The position numbers and the translations under genes are program-made. The notes under the pieces are model-generated. The model made no database searches. It was not told the origin of the DNA and saw only the letters and a program-made list of their open reading frames with translations. Below are positions 35,801 through 44,150 of a stretch of 64,000 bases of DNA, in pieces (position 1 is the stretch's first letter; each line of letters opens with the position of its first letter). The DNA is from Actinocorallia sp. API 0066 (GTDB lineage: Bacteria; Actinomycetota; Actinomycetes; Streptosporangiales; Streptosporangiaceae): NCBI RefSeq assembly GCF_020991275.1, contig NZ_JAJLQY010000003.1, positions 496,001 through 560,000 on the forward strand. The letters are read 5' to 3'.

Positions 35801-36294
35801 TCTACGGCGGCGGCCGCTACCGGTTCGACAACCGCCTCGACCTGCTGCGGGCCCGCAAGGAGATGGGCGAGGACCACGTGTTCCTCGTGCGCGGCCACCA
35901 CCTCATCGCCGACGACCTGTACGACCCGTCCTACGGCGACTTCGTCATCAACGTCTCCGCCTACCCCGACATCACCGACCTGTACCTGATCAGCGACGTG
36001 CTCATCACCGACTACTCCTCGGCGATGTTCGACTTCGCGGGCACCGGCAGGCCGATGCTGTTCTTCACCTACGACCTGGAGACCTACCGGGACAAGCTGC
36101 GTGGCTTCTACTTCGACTTCGCCGAGCGGGCCCCGGGGCCGCTGCTCACCACGTCCGACGAGGTGCTGGACGCCCTGGGCGACCTCGCCACCGTGGCGGG
36201 CGCGCACGCGGCGGCGTACCAGCGCTTCGCCGCCGACTTCCACCCGGTGGGCGCCGCGCCGGCCGCGAGCCTGGTGGCCGACCGGCTCTGCTGA
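32857..36294 (+). CDS. Bifunctional GT2 glycosyltransferase / CDP-glycerol glycerophosphotransferase (teichoic-acid type)
   Basis: 1145-aa cell-surface polymer enzyme. Residues about 1-210 are a family-2 glycosyltransferase: SVVVPFHNVAEYLDACL, VDDGSTDDG, and the acidic metal motif FADGDDI. The middle (about 370-760) is beta-rich and unassigned. Residues about 790-1130 are a CDP-glycerol:poly(glycerophosphate) transferase (TagB/TagF): TWHGTPLKKIGFD, YPRNDLL, YAPTWRD, RGHHLI, DVLITDYSSAMFDF. It would add sugar and polyol-phosphate units to a wall teichoic acid-like polymer. GTG at 32857 has a GAGAGG box; a TTG 21 nt earlier is possible. No other tag genes are adjacent. Confidence 0.92.
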   Translation: MPILSVVVPFHNVAEYLDACLFSLASQTVTDLEVIMVDDGSTDDGARVAESWTARDERFFLVRREHGGPGAARNTGVARARGAFLAFADGDDIVPPDAYDLMLRTLERTGSDVVSGGVQRIGSFGTKPSHLHGRAIEAERLSTHITRTPSLLYDVTMWNKVIRRSLWDEHGLAFPEGVLYEDIQLAIRLHCLARRVDVITEPIYLWRERSGGNPSITQRRDAPENLRDRVAALLNIDSFLAGHAPRGLRRAHHHKALTNDLPLYFKELHRVGDDYRDLFLDRVNAYLDRVPRRAYRQLPSGEKLRFHLTRRRRMADLLELLAWQRAAKPGALPVVRERLRLYADLPFRGDKEIPARVFRLTAAETRPVTRVDEVAWSDGRLRLAGRAYVPYRDLDDRRHTSKFLVLRAPGRLPRLVRMRSELHPEATARSGQDRYVYDWSGFSCAVDPARLSGEWRCHVVVRGHGLVRSAPLTVPVRGRPQRPPYAELGRDVRMVTRWSGDQLCVSVQPLRVLATGFRLDGDALELTTRLREPAERAELLVKRGATVLELPAELTGSRCAARLPLDALVDTESPDDYASWETYLRLDGGEPVRIAVTDRLPEERFTYRAREVAVLHTRDGNLSLAERTFRPVIETEEWTEDGVLVLRGSYLGPGPLVAVLRRRGTGDLHTFPFTQDGARFEVRLALREAEAFGRRAPLLDGTWDITVREQAPREDRLIYTKFDHGHLPNLAEKPVVFDGKRLRFLCSQFDTPVIEVEADSRPDERGAYSQRLLQQRYYPLHRDLRMRDQLVFVSWKGKQCSDNPRAVADELRRRGDDREHIWVVRDTALETPPGATVVRQWSRDYYRALARSKYVIANDDMPASYVKRDGQVYLQTWHGTPLKKIGFDIGQVRFASGDAYLEHLERDVAKWDMMLSPNPFATPILRGAFRFDGEVLETGYPRNDLLHSPDAPRVAARVRARLGIPVGKKVVLYAPTWRDDQFYGGGRYRFDNRLDLLRARKEMGEDHVFLVRGHHLIADDLYDPSYGDFVINVSAYPDITDLYLISDVLITDYSSAMFDFAGTGRPMLFFTYDLETYRDKLRGFYFDFAERAPGPLLTTSDEVLDALGDLATVAGAHAAAYQRFAADFHPVGAAPAASLVADRLC

Positions 36295-36698
36295 GGCGAG
36301 CTCCTGGGCGGCGGCACCCGCCGCGGCCCGGGAGCACCGCGCCGCAGCGCGCAGGCGATCTGATAGGGCAGCGAGGCCAGGTAGGCGCAGATGAGGTCGA
36401 GCATGAGCGGGCTGCCGTACCCCTCCGGCCTGGTGTGCAGCCCCGCCACCACCATCCCCAGATACCCGCAGCCGACCGCCCAGCCCGGCCACCCCCAGCC
36501 GCCGCCCGACGCGCAGCGCCACAGCACATAGCCGACGCCCGCCAGGTAGCCGAGCGAGGGCCCGAACACCAGCACGACAGCGCTCCGCCCCGTCCCCCGA
36601 CCGGCGAGCTCCCACAGGACCGGCGCCCCGAACACCGTCGCCAGCGCCGCCACCGCCAGCGCCGCAAGACAAGCGCCCCCCACCACAACTCCTCGCAC
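36108..36698 (-). CDS. Small integral membrane protein, C terminus antisense to the glycosyltransferase
   Basis: 196-aa frame. Residues 1 to about 120 are convincing: four hydrophobic helices (GACLAALAVAALATVFG, AVVLVFGPSLGYLAGVGYVLW, WAVGCGYLGMVVAGL, MLDLICAYLASLPYQIACAL). The rest (from about residue 124) is Ser/Arg/Pro-rich and lies antisense to the last 187 bp of the glycosyltransferase gene, so the natural end may differ. GTG start; no Shine-Dalgarno. Function unknown. Confidence 0.45.
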   Translation of the reverse strand: MRGVVVGGACLAALAVAALATVFGAPVLWELAGRGTGRSAVVLVFGPSLGYLAGVGYVLWRCASGGGWGWPGWAVGCGYLGMVVAGLHTRPEGYGSPLMLDLICAYLASLPYQIACALRRGAPGPRRVPPPRSSPQQSRSATRLAAGAAPTGWKSAAKRWYAAACAPATVARSPRASSTSSDVVSSGPGARSAKSK

Positions 36699-36768
36699 CC
36701 GCCAGAGCCAAGCCCCCGGCGCGTCCGTTCACCCGCCGCGACGCGCCGTCTTGACCGACTCCGGCTCT

Positions 36769-36972
36769 TCAAACGAGGAACGTGATGAACTCCTCCAGCG
36801 AGATGAGGCCGTCGTTGTCGGTGTCGGCCTTGCCGAAGATCGCGTCCTTCTCCTCGTCGCTGATCGGCTCGCCGTTGCGCTCGTACAGCCGGACCAGCTC
36901 CGCGGGCGAGATCTGCCCGTCGTTGTTGGTGTCCACGACCGGGAACAGCTGCCTTGCCTGCGCCTCGTTCAT
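36769..36972 (-). CDS. Small EF-hand calcium-binding protein
   Basis: 67-aa protein made of one EF-hand pair. Loop 1 is DTNNDGQISPAE (residues about 14-25) and loop 2 is DTDNDGLISLEE (about 50-61); both keep Asp at positions 1, 3 (Asn in loop 1), 5, the central Gly and the position-12 Glu. Flanking helices (ARQLFPVV, EKDAIFGKA, FITFLV) complete the fold. ATG with an AAGGGA box upstream. A calmodulin-like calcium sensor or buffer; no neighbour suggests a target. Confidence 0.88.
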   Translation of the reverse strand: MNEAQARQLFPVVDTNNDGQISPAELVRLYERNGEPISDEEKDAIFGKADTDNDGLISLEEFITFLV

Positions 36973-37150
36973 CGTCTTCGTCCCTTCTTTCCGGTTGGTG
37001 CCGGGCGGGTGCTCCCCGCCCCGACGGCCCCGCCGCGGCTCCGTCCGCGACTGATCAAAACCCTAACGCGCCCCACCGACACTTCGAGTTTTTCCACAGG
37101 CCGATCTCGCTCCGCCGCGCGAGCGCGCCGCCGGGTCCGCGCCCCCGGCG

Positions 37151-38314
37151 TCAACACGGGTTGTCGTCGGAGCCGGTGGCGATGCGGTACGCGGTTTCCA
37201 TGAGGGCGGCGGGGGTGTCCTGATCGTCGGCGTTGGTGGCGGTGCCGGTGATCGTGAGGTCGCGGGACGGCACATATCCGGCGAAGGCGCCGAAGAAGCC
37301 GGTGTGGTACCAGGCGTCGTCGCCGTCGAGGTCGGTGCGGCGGAGTCCGAGGGCGTAGGAGTCGTCGCTTTCGGGGGTTGTCGTGAGGAACGCGGCGCGG
37401 GACGCCTCGGTGAGGAAGTCGCCGGTGATGACGGCGCGCAGGAAGGCGGCGAGGTCCTCGGCCGTGGAGACGAGGCCGCCGCCTCCGTGCGTGTCGAACG
37501 TGGGGTTCCAGTCGCCCGTGTCGGCGCCCCCGATGACGGCGTGCGCGTGCACCCGTTCCGCGCCGGGCCGCTCCAGCCGGGTGGCGGTGAGGTCGAGCGG
37601 TTCGGTGACCAGGGTGCGGTAGGCGTCGGCGAGGGACCCGCCCGTGACGCGCTCGATGACCATCCCGACGAGCACGTAGCCGGTGTCGGAGTAGTGGAAA
37701 CCCTCGCCGGGCGGGAAGTAGGGCTGCCCCCGCTCGACGGCCCAGTCGACGAGTTCGCGGGCCGTCCATGTCCGCTGCGGCTCGTCCTGGACGCGGGCCA
37801 GCCACTCCTCGTCGGTGGCGTAGTCGTACAGGCCGGCGGTGTGGTCGAGCAGCCGCCTGAGGGTGATCCGCTCGGCGACCGACGTCCCGTCCCAGACGGC
37901 CACCCGGGCGACGAGGTCGGCGTCGAGGTGGGTGCCGATCGGGTCGTCGAGCCCGAGCACGCCGCGTTCGGCGAGGCGCAGGGCGGCGACGGCGGTGAAC
38001 GCCTTGGTCACGCTCGCGGTCCGGAACGGGTCGCCGGGCCGGAGCGCCCTGCCGCCGGGCGCGAAGACCCCGGCCGCGCCCGTGTAGGCGATCCCCGGCC
38101 CTTCCAGCCGCAGCAGGGCCCCGTGGTCGTCGCCGGAGGCCGACTCCAGCAGGCAGGCGTACCGCTGGTCGGCGGGAGGCGGCGGCCCGGTAGCCTCGCG
38201 CACCCTCCAGACGACGACGGCCACCGCCGTCACCACCAGCGCGGCGACCGCCACCACAGCACCGACGCGTGCCGCCCTACCTGCCACGGGCACTCCACTC
38301 AACGGATCCGGCAC
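37151..38314 (-). CDS. Membrane-anchored serine hydrolase (beta-lactamase/D-alanyl-D-alanine carboxypeptidase-like)
   Basis: 387-aa extracellular serine hydrolase. An N-terminal membrane anchor (about residues 16-38) is followed by a class C beta-lactamase-like fold. Active-site motifs: nucleophile in SVTK (about 98), YSDTGY in place of YxN, and HTGFFGAF in place of KTG. Such variants are common in actinomycete esterases, D-aminopeptidases and DD-peptidases, so antibiotic hydrolysis is not implied. ATG start (MPDPLSG). Stands alone. Confidence 0.87.
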   Translation of the reverse strand: MPDPLSGVPVAGRAARVGAVVAVAALVVTAVAVVVWRVREATGPPPPADQRYACLLESASGDDHGALLRLEGPGIAYTGAAGVFAPGGRALRPGDPFRTASVTKAFTAVAALRLAERGVLGLDDPIGTHLDADLVARVAVWDGTSVAERITLRRLLDHTAGLYDYATDEEWLARVQDEPQRTWTARELVDWAVERGQPYFPPGEGFHYSDTGYVLVGMVIERVTGGSLADAYRTLVTEPLDLTATRLERPGAERVHAHAVIGGADTGDWNPTFDTHGGGGLVSTAEDLAAFLRAVITGDFLTEASRAAFLTTTPESDDSYALGLRRTDLDGDDAWYHTGFFGAFAGYVPSRDLTITGTATNADDQDTPAALMETAYRIATGSDDNPC

Positions 38315-38409
38315 CGGGCCCGACCAGCACAGCCCGCTCGCCGCGACGCTAGTCCCGTTTCATCACCGTACGGTGCCCGGAAAGCCGCGATCCGGCCGCA
38401 TCCGCGCGG

Positions 38410-39234
38410 TCAGCGCGCCGCGTTCTTGACGAAGACCTCACGGGAGCCGTCGGCCGCCTTGTCCCCGGTGAAGTAGCCGCCCCGGATGTGCCGCCGGGTG
38501 GTGTCGTCGTCGGAGGCGCGGGCGGCCGAGTGCCAGAGGTAGGCGTCGTGCAGGAGGAGGTCGCCCCGCTCGCAGTAGACGGCGACCTCTCCGGGGATCT
38601 TCTCGAAGCCGAGCGGCATGGGGAAGGGCGCGGGGCTGGAGGTGTGCCCCCCGAAGGGCCGGGACGCCTCGGGCAGCGGCACGTTGCGGGGCGCCGGGGT
38701 GGCCCACAGGTGGCTTCCCGGCACGACGCGCAGGAACCCGTTGGCGGGGCTCGTCGCGTCGATGTGCAGGGTGAACGCGGTGGACGGCCAGATCGCCAGG
38801 TTGGGGGCGGCCTGCCAGTCCGCGTGCCAGCCGATCCGGGAGTAGCCGGACTCCCGTCCCGGCCGGGCGTCCTGATAGACGACGCCGAAGCGGTGCGCGT
38901 CGTTCAGCCAGCAGTCCGCGCCCAGCAGCCGCCGTAGCAGCGCGACGAGAGCGGGTTCGGTGACGGCGGCCAGGACGGCGGGCGACAGCTCGTTGACGTA
39001 CTCGACGTAGTTGGCGAAGGCCGCGGCTTTGCTTTCGTCGTCGAGGAAGGCGGTGGAGCCGTACCGGGGCGGCAGCGCGCCCGCGACGACGTCGGACTGC
39101 GCGCCGACGCAGTCGGCCTCCACACGCTGGAGGACGTCCTCGGAGTACAGGCCACGGATGAGCGCGAAGCCGTGGGCGCGGTAGTGCCGCTCGATCGCGT
39201 CGAGGTCGGTGACGGAGAAGGCTGCGGGTTCCAT
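38410..39234 (-). CDS. Phytanoyl-CoA dioxygenase family protein (Fe(II)/2-oxoglutarate)
   Basis: 274-aa non-haem iron oxygenase. The 2-His-1-carboxylate triad is visible as His and Asp in IGWHADWQ (about 137-139) and a distal His in YLWHSAARAS, with a 2-oxoglutarate-binding Arg nearby in RRHIRGGYF. The GSHLWATP segment (about 177) is the family's PGSH motif. Natural substrates of bacterial members range from secondary metabolites to ectoine; none can be chosen here. Divergent from the acyl-CoA synthetase gene, so a shared lipid role is conceivable. Confidence 0.88.
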   Translation of the reverse strand: MEPAAFSVTDLDAIERHYRAHGFALIRGLYSEDVLQRVEADCVGAQSDVVAGALPPRYGSTAFLDDESKAAAFANYVEYVNELSPAVLAAVTEPALVALLRRLLGADCWLNDAHRFGVVYQDARPGRESGYSRIGWHADWQAAPNLAIWPSTAFTLHIDATSPANGFLRVVPGSHLWATPAPRNVPLPEASRPFGGHTSSPAPFPMPLGFEKIPGEVAVYCERGDLLLHDAYLWHSAARASDDDTTRRHIRGGYFTGDKAADGSREVFVKNAAR

Positions 39235-39371
39235 GTCCGGAAGGTAACCCGTGCCGGTTTCCGGCCTTCTGTACTCCTGTTAAAGGACTGCTACCCCTAC
39301 ATAAGTACAGACTTACATGACGGCGGGAAGCCGGGGTACGTTGGGGTTCCCGCAGGGAAGGAGCCCACCCC

Positions 39372-40964
39372 ATGCCGTCCTTCAACCTCGCCGACCTCTT
39401 CGAGATCGTCGCGGACGCCGCGCCCGACCGCCTCGCCCTCGTCGCCGGAGACGCCCGCCGCACCTACGCCGACCTGGAGGCCCGCGCCAACCGTGCCGCC
39501 GCCGCCCTGGCCGCCGCAGGGGTCGGCCCCGGAGACCGCGTGGCGATCCTCTCCTACAACCGCGCGGAGTGGCTCGAAGCACAGATCGCCGCTTTCAAGC
39601 TCCGCGCGGCCGCCGTGAACGTGAACTACCGCTACACGGCGGGCGAACTCGCCCACGTCATCGCGGATTCCGGCGCCAAGGCGCTCGTCGCCGAACGCTC
39701 CCTGGCGGCCCGGCTCAACGGCGTCCGGGACACCCTCCCCGAGTTGCGCCAGATCCTCCTCATCGAGGACGGCGACGACAGCGACGTCCCGGGAGCCGAG
39801 GGCTACGAGGAGGCCCTCGCGGCGGCCTCCCCGGAGCGGGTATCGGCCGAGCGGTCGGGGGACGACCTGTTCCTCCTGTACACGGGCGGCACGACGGGCC
39901 TGCCGAAGGGCGTCATGTGGCGCGCGGAGGACATGTTCTTCCAGGCGATGGGCGGCGGCCGGATGATCGGCGACCCCGTCACCCGGCCGGAGGAGGCGGG
40001 CGAGAACGCGGCGGCGGGCGGTCTGACGATCATGGTGACGGCCCCGCTCATGCACGCGGCGGGCATCTGGATCTCGTGGGCGGCCTTCACCTCGGGCTCC
40101 ACCCTTGTCCTGTGGACGGGCCGCAGCTTCGATACGACAGCCGTCCTACGGGTCGCGGAAGCAGAGCAGGTCCAGGTGATGAACCTGGTCGGCGACGCGA
40201 TGGCCCGCCCGATCGCCGACCTGCTCAGCGCGGACGCGGCGGCGTTCGACCTGTCGTCGCTGCTCGTCCTGGCCTGCGGCGGCTCCGCGACCTCCCCCGA
40301 CGTCAAGGAGCGGCTGACGGCGGCGCTCCCCCACCTCATGACGGTCCTGGACGCCATGGGCGGCTCCGAGACGGGCGTGGCGGCCGCCGGGGTCGAGCCG
40401 GACGAGCACGGCAACGCGAGGTTCGCCGGACGTCCCGGCATGGCCGTCCTCGACGAGAAGCTCCGCCCGATCCAGCCGGGTTCGAACGAGATCGGGGTGT
40501 TCGCCCGCAGCGGCCGCATCCCGATCGGCTACTGGAACGACCCGGACAAAACGGCAGCGACGTTCGTCACCGACGCCGACGGAGTCCGTTGGGCGCTCCA
40601 GGGCGACATGGCCAGGGTGGACGCCGAAGGGTTCATGGTCCTGCTCGGTCGCGGCTCCACGGTGATCAACTCCGGCGGCGAGAAGGTCTACGCCGAGGAG
40701 GTCGAGACGGCCGTCAAGTCCCATCCGTCCGTCTATGACGCGCTCGTCGTGGGTGTCCCGGACGAGCGGTTCGGGCAGCGTGTCGCCGCCGTGGTCGCCA
40801 CGACCGCCCCGCTGGACGCCGAGGAGTTGCGCGACCACTGCCGCCGCACCCTCGCCGGGTACAAGGTGCCGCGCGAGGTCCGCTTTGTGGCGGAGGTCAG
40901 GCGGACGCCGACAGGCAAGGCCGACTACCGGTGGGCCAAGCAGGCGGCGCTCGAAGGGGCCTGA
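39372..40964 (+). CDS. Acyl-CoA synthetase (FadD-like, ANL superfamily)
   Basis: 530-aa adenylate-forming ligase activating a carboxylic acid to its CoA thioester. Motifs: phosphate loop LLYTGGTTGLPKGV (about 170), MGGSETG acyl/ATP motif (about 334), QGDMARVDAEGF hinge region and the catalytic Lys in PTGKADYRW near the C terminus. GSTVINSGGEKVYAEEVE is typical of FadD-type enzymes. ATG after GGGAAGGAG at 12 nt. Acid specificity is not readable. Confidence 0.92.
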   Translation: MPSFNLADLFEIVADAAPDRLALVAGDARRTYADLEARANRAAAALAAAGVGPGDRVAILSYNRAEWLEAQIAAFKLRAAAVNVNYRYTAGELAHVIADSGAKALVAERSLAARLNGVRDTLPELRQILLIEDGDDSDVPGAEGYEEALAAASPERVSAERSGDDLFLLYTGGTTGLPKGVMWRAEDMFFQAMGGGRMIGDPVTRPEEAGENAAAGGLTIMVTAPLMHAAGIWISWAAFTSGSTLVLWTGRSFDTTAVLRVAEAEQVQVMNLVGDAMARPIADLLSADAAAFDLSSLLVLACGGSATSPDVKERLTAALPHLMTVLDAMGGSETGVAAAGVEPDEHGNARFAGRPGMAVLDEKLRPIQPGSNEIGVFARSGRIPIGYWNDPDKTAATFVTDADGVRWALQGDMARVDAEGFMVLLGRGSTVINSGGEKVYAEEVETAVKSHPSVYDALVVGVPDERFGQRVAAVVATTAPLDAEELRDHCRRTLAGYKVPREVRFVAEVRRTPTGKADYRWAKQAALEGA

Positions 40965-40994
40965 CCCGCCCACGGGGGCCGTGGCTGCGTCACA

Positions 40995-41690
40995 ATGAGT
41001 CTCCTCGGGGCCGAGCGCGGGGAGATGCGGGTGGAGCGGTTGGACGACCTGCGACGATGGTGGCTTGCGCTGTCGGCGATCCAGGTGGAATGGGGCGGCG
41101 GCAGCCACGACGCGCTACGGATGGACGAAGGGTCGGCCGACGCCTACCGCAGGGCGCTCCACGACAACTGGGGCGTCGACTCCACCGCGTCGCTGCTGGA
41201 CATGGCGCGCTGGCTGACGACGTCGGGCCACGCCCGCGAGTACCGGCGGCACCTGGGCCGCGCCCCCCTGGCCTGGGACGCGGCCCGGCTCGTGTTCCTC
41301 GTGCGCGCCGCCTATTCGGCGGGCCTGCTCGCCGACGAGGAGGCCGCCTGGGAGCTGTGCGAGCGGATGACGGTGCCCGTCCTGTGCCACTACTCGTCGT
41401 GGCAGGGGTACGCGGAGGACTTCCTGGCCGCGCGGCGGGTCTGGGTGGGCGACGGCCTGCACGACCCGCAGCACGCCAACCGCCAGGAGGAGTTCGCCAG
41501 GGCCGCCGAGCGGCTGCTCGACCCAGCGAACGGCGCGAGCCCGTGGCGGCGGCTCGCGTTCGCGGCGCCCGCGCCCTACCTGGTGGTCCGCAGGCCGCCC
41601 GTGGGAGGGCGCGCCGAAGCGGCCGAGGGCGGCGCGACGGAGAACCGGAACGCGGCGCTCAGGCGCGGCTTCGGGGTGCCGCTGCACTGA
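40995..41690 (+). CDS. DUF1266 domain protein
   Basis: 231-aa soluble protein of unknown function. The DUF1266 core is seen in WDAARLVFLVRAAYSAGLLADEEAA then CHYSSWQGYAEDFLAARRVW (about residues 95-155): a Trp-rich helical domain often encoded near contractile-injection or polymorphic-toxin loci but also alone. A C-terminal 45-residue tail is Gly/Arg-rich and probably disordered. ATG at 40995, 31 nt after the acyl-CoA synthetase stop; a CACAAT box overlaps the start. Confidence 0.75.
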   Translation: MSLLGAERGEMRVERLDDLRRWWLALSAIQVEWGGGSHDALRMDEGSADAYRRALHDNWGVDSTASLLDMARWLTTSGHAREYRRHLGRAPLAWDAARLVFLVRAAYSAGLLADEEAAWELCERMTVPVLCHYSSWQGYAEDFLAARRVWVGDGLHDPQHANRQEEFARAAERLLDPANGASPWRRLAFAAPAPYLVVRRPPVGGRAEAAEGGATENRNAALRRGFGVPLH

Positions 41691-41749
41691 CGACAAAGTT
41701 GCGCACTCCGAAATTTTGCGTGATGCGAAGATTTTCACCCTATAAATGA

Positions 41750-41764
41750 TTGCGCGCCGCGCAA
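41750..41764. promoter_or_regulatory. TetR operator at the exporter-operon promoter
   Basis: TTGCGCG-C-CGCGCAA is a perfect 7-1-7 inverted repeat. It lies immediately after a TATAAA box (41741-41746) and 5 bp before the TetR start at 41769, so a bound repressor would cover the transcription start. Similar half-sites (TTGCG) occur at 41699 and 41716. Confidence 0.68.
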
Positions 41765-41768
41765 GGCC

Positions 41769-42383
41769 ATGGATACCTTGTCCGGCGTGAACGAGGGGCT
41801 GCGCGAGCGCAAGAAGCAGGCGACCCGCCGCGCGCTCGGCGAGGCGGCCCTACGGCTCGCCCTCGAACACGGGCCCGAGAACGTCAGGGTGGAGGAGATC
41901 GCCGCGGCGGCGGGCGTGTCCACCCGGACGTACAACAACTACTTCACCAGCCGTGAGGCGGCCATCTGCGCCGTCGGAGTGGAGCGCGCGCGCCGGCTGG
42001 GCGACTCGCTACGGGCCCGCCCCGAGGACGAACCTCTGGCCGACGCGTGCGTCAACGCCTATCTGGCCCACTACCGGGGCCAGGAGGACCCGGACCGCGA
42101 GGCGATGCTGATGATCTTCTCGCACCCGTCGCTGCACGTGGAGTTCCTGCGCGACGCCGCGGCGATGTCGGGGCCGCTCGTCGAGGCCATCGCCGCGCGC
42201 TGCGGCCTCGACCCGAGGACCGACCCCTTCCCGCTGCTCCTGGCCACCACCCTGGGCAACGCGGTCAGGATCGCCACCCTGTTCTGGCTCGACGGCGACG
42301 GCTCCCACCCCTTCATCGAGGTGCTACGCGAGACGCTGGAGCGGGTCGCCCCCGTCGCCGCCGCCTACGAGCGCACCCGCTGA
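41769..42383 (+). CDS. TetR family regulator of ABC exporter operon
   Basis: 204-aa repressor. Opening LRERKKQATRRALGEAALRLAL and HTH IAAAAGVSTRTYNNYFTSREA are classic. The ATG at 41769 is used; a GTG at 41787, closer to EGLRERKK, is a realistic alternative. Located 33 bp upstream of two overlapping ABC exporter genes, in the same direction, with a palindrome over the promoter: a standard arrangement for substrate-induced efflux. Confidence 0.9.
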   Translation: MDTLSGVNEGLRERKKQATRRALGEAALRLALEHGPENVRVEEIAAAAGVSTRTYNNYFTSREAAICAVGVERARRLGDSLRARPEDEPLADACVNAYLAHYRGQEDPDREAMLMIFSHPSLHVEFLRDAAAMSGPLVEAIAARCGLDPRTDPFPLLLATTLGNAVRIATLFWLDGDGSHPFIEVLRETLERVAPVAAAYERTR

Positions 42384-42416
42384 CCCACCCTTCTACCCCC
42401 AGAGCGAGAAACCCCT

Positions 42417-44150
42417 GTGCTGATCCGACTCGTCACCGCGACACTGCGGCCCTACCGGCGCGACCTCGCCGTGCTCGTGGGGCTGCAGTTCCTCGCGACC
42501 CTCGGCATGCTCTACCTGCCGACGCTCAACGCCGACATCATCGACCACGGGGTCGTCGTCGGCGACACCGGCTACATCATGCGCGCGGGCGGCGTCATGC
42601 TGCTCGTGTCGGTGGCGCAGCTCGCCTGCTCGGTCGGCGGCGTGTACTTCGCCGCCCGCACCGCCGCCGCGCTCGGCCGCGACCTGCGCCGCGGCCTGTT
42701 CCGCCGGGTCCAGGACTTCTCGGCCCGCGAGGTCGGCCAGTTCGGCACCCCGTCGCTCATCACCCGGACGACCAACGACGTCCAACAGGTGCAGATGCTC
42801 GTGCTCATGGCGCTCACCATGGCGGTGGCCGCGCCCATCATGGGCATCGGCAGCATCCTCATGGCGCTGCGCCAGGACGCCCCGCTGTCCCTGCTGCTCG
42901 TGGTCATCCTGCCGCTGCTCGCCGCGGTGCTGGCCTGGGCGCTGACCAGGATGCACCCGCTGTTCTGGAGCATCCAGGGCAGACTCGACGACCTCAACCA
43001 GATCCTGCGCGAGCAGATCACCGGCGTGCGGGTGGTGCGGGCGTTCGTCCGCGACTCCCAGGAGACGGCGAGGTTCGCCAGGTCCAACGACGAACTCCTC
43101 GACGTCTCCCAGCGGGCCGGGTACTTCATGGGCACCCTGTTCCCGCTGATCCTCGGGGTGGTGAACGTGGCGAGCGTCGCCGTCCTGTGGTTCGGCGGGC
43201 ACCGGATCGCGGACGGCGACATGCAGGTCGGGGCGCTCACCGCGTTCCTGTCGTACCTGATGCAGACGATGTTCTCCGTGATGATGGCGATGTTCATGTT
43301 CATGATGGCGCCGCGCGCCTCCGTCTGCGCCGAGCGTATCCAGGAGGTCCTGGACACCCGCTCCAGCGTCACGCCGCCCGTCGCGCCCGTCACCGAGACG
43401 CCGCTGCGCGGCACGGTCGAGCTGCGCGACGTCGCGTTCGGCTATCCCGGCGCGGAGGAGCCGGTGCTGCGCGGGGTGAGCCTCACCGCGCGGCCCGGCG
43501 AGACGGTGGCGATCATCGGCTCGACGGGCAGCGGCAAGACCACGCTGCTCAACCTCATCCCCCGGCTGTTCGACGCGACCGGCGGCACCGTCGTGCTGGA
43601 CGGGGTCGACGTACGGGAGCTCGACCCGGTCCGGCTCGCGCGGATCGTCGGGCTCGTCCCGCAACGTCCCTACCTGTTCTCCGGCACGATCGCGTCGAAC
43701 CTGCGCTACGGCAACCCCGACGCCACCGACGCGGACCTCTGGCACGCGCTGGAGATCGCCCAGGCGAAGGACTTCGTGGAACGGATGCCCGAGGGGCTGG
43801 AGACCCCCGTCGCGCAGGGCGGCACGACCGTCTCGGGCGGCCAGCGCCAGCGGCTCGCGATCGCCCGCGCGCTCGTGCACAAGCCCGAGGTGTTCCTGTT
43901 CGACGACTCCTTCTCCGCGCTCGACTACACCACCGACGCCCGGCTCCGCGCCGCGCTTGCCGCTGAGACGTCCGACGCCACCGTGATCATCGTGGCGCAG
44001 CGCGTCAGCACCATCCGGCACGCCGACCGGATCGTGGTCCTCGACCACGGCGAGATCGTCGGCGTCGGCACCCACACCGCGCTCATGGCGGACAACGAGA
44101 CCTACCGGGAGATCGTGCTCTCCCAGCTCACCGAGCAGGAGGCGGCATGA
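42417..44150 (+). CDS. ABC exporter half-transporter A (degenerate ATP-site subunit)
   Basis: 577-aa type IV ABC exporter: six membrane helices (about 1-310) then an ATPase domain. Walker A GSTGSGKTT and a canonical signature VSGGQRQRL are intact, but Walker B ends FLFDD (Asp instead of catalytic Glu) and the switch His is Gln (VAQRVSTI). It therefore contributes the non-catalytic site of a heterodimer with the next gene, as in TM287/288 or BmrCD. GTG start; the stop overlaps the partner's ATG (ATGA). Lipid or drug export is likely. Confidence 0.93.
   Translation: MLIRLVTATLRPYRRDLAVLVGLQFLATLGMLYLPTLNADIIDHGVVVGDTGYIMRAGGVMLLVSVAQLACSVGGVYFAARTAAALGRDLRRGLFRRVQDFSAREVGQFGTPSLITRTTNDVQQVQMLVLMALTMAVAAPIMGIGSILMALRQDAPLSLLLVVILPLLAAVLAWALTRMHPLFWSIQGRLDDLNQILREQITGVRVVRAFVRDSQETARFARSNDELLDVSQRAGYFMGTLFPLILGVVNVASVAVLWFGGHRIADGDMQVGALTAFLSYLMQTMFSVMMAMFMFMMAPRASVCAERIQEVLDTRSSVTPPVAPVTETPLRGTVELRDVAFGYPGAEEPVLRGVSLTARPGETVAIIGSTGSGKTTLLNLIPRLFDATGGTVVLDGVDVRELDPVRLARIVGLVPQRPYLFSGTIASNLRYGNPDATDADLWHALEIAQAKDFVERMPEGLETPVAQGGTTVSGGQRQRLAIARALVHKPEVFLFDDSFSALDYTTDARLRAALAAETSDATVIIVAQRVSTIRHADRIVVLDHGEIVGVGTHTALMADNETYREIVLSQLTEQEAA

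Noticed and set aside
32200-36732. 1510-codon open frame on the minus strand
   Set aside because: It lies antisense to the well-supported glycosyltransferase/CDP-glycerol gene and shows only Arg/Gly/Val/His-rich shadow composition; long antisense frames are expected at this G+C.
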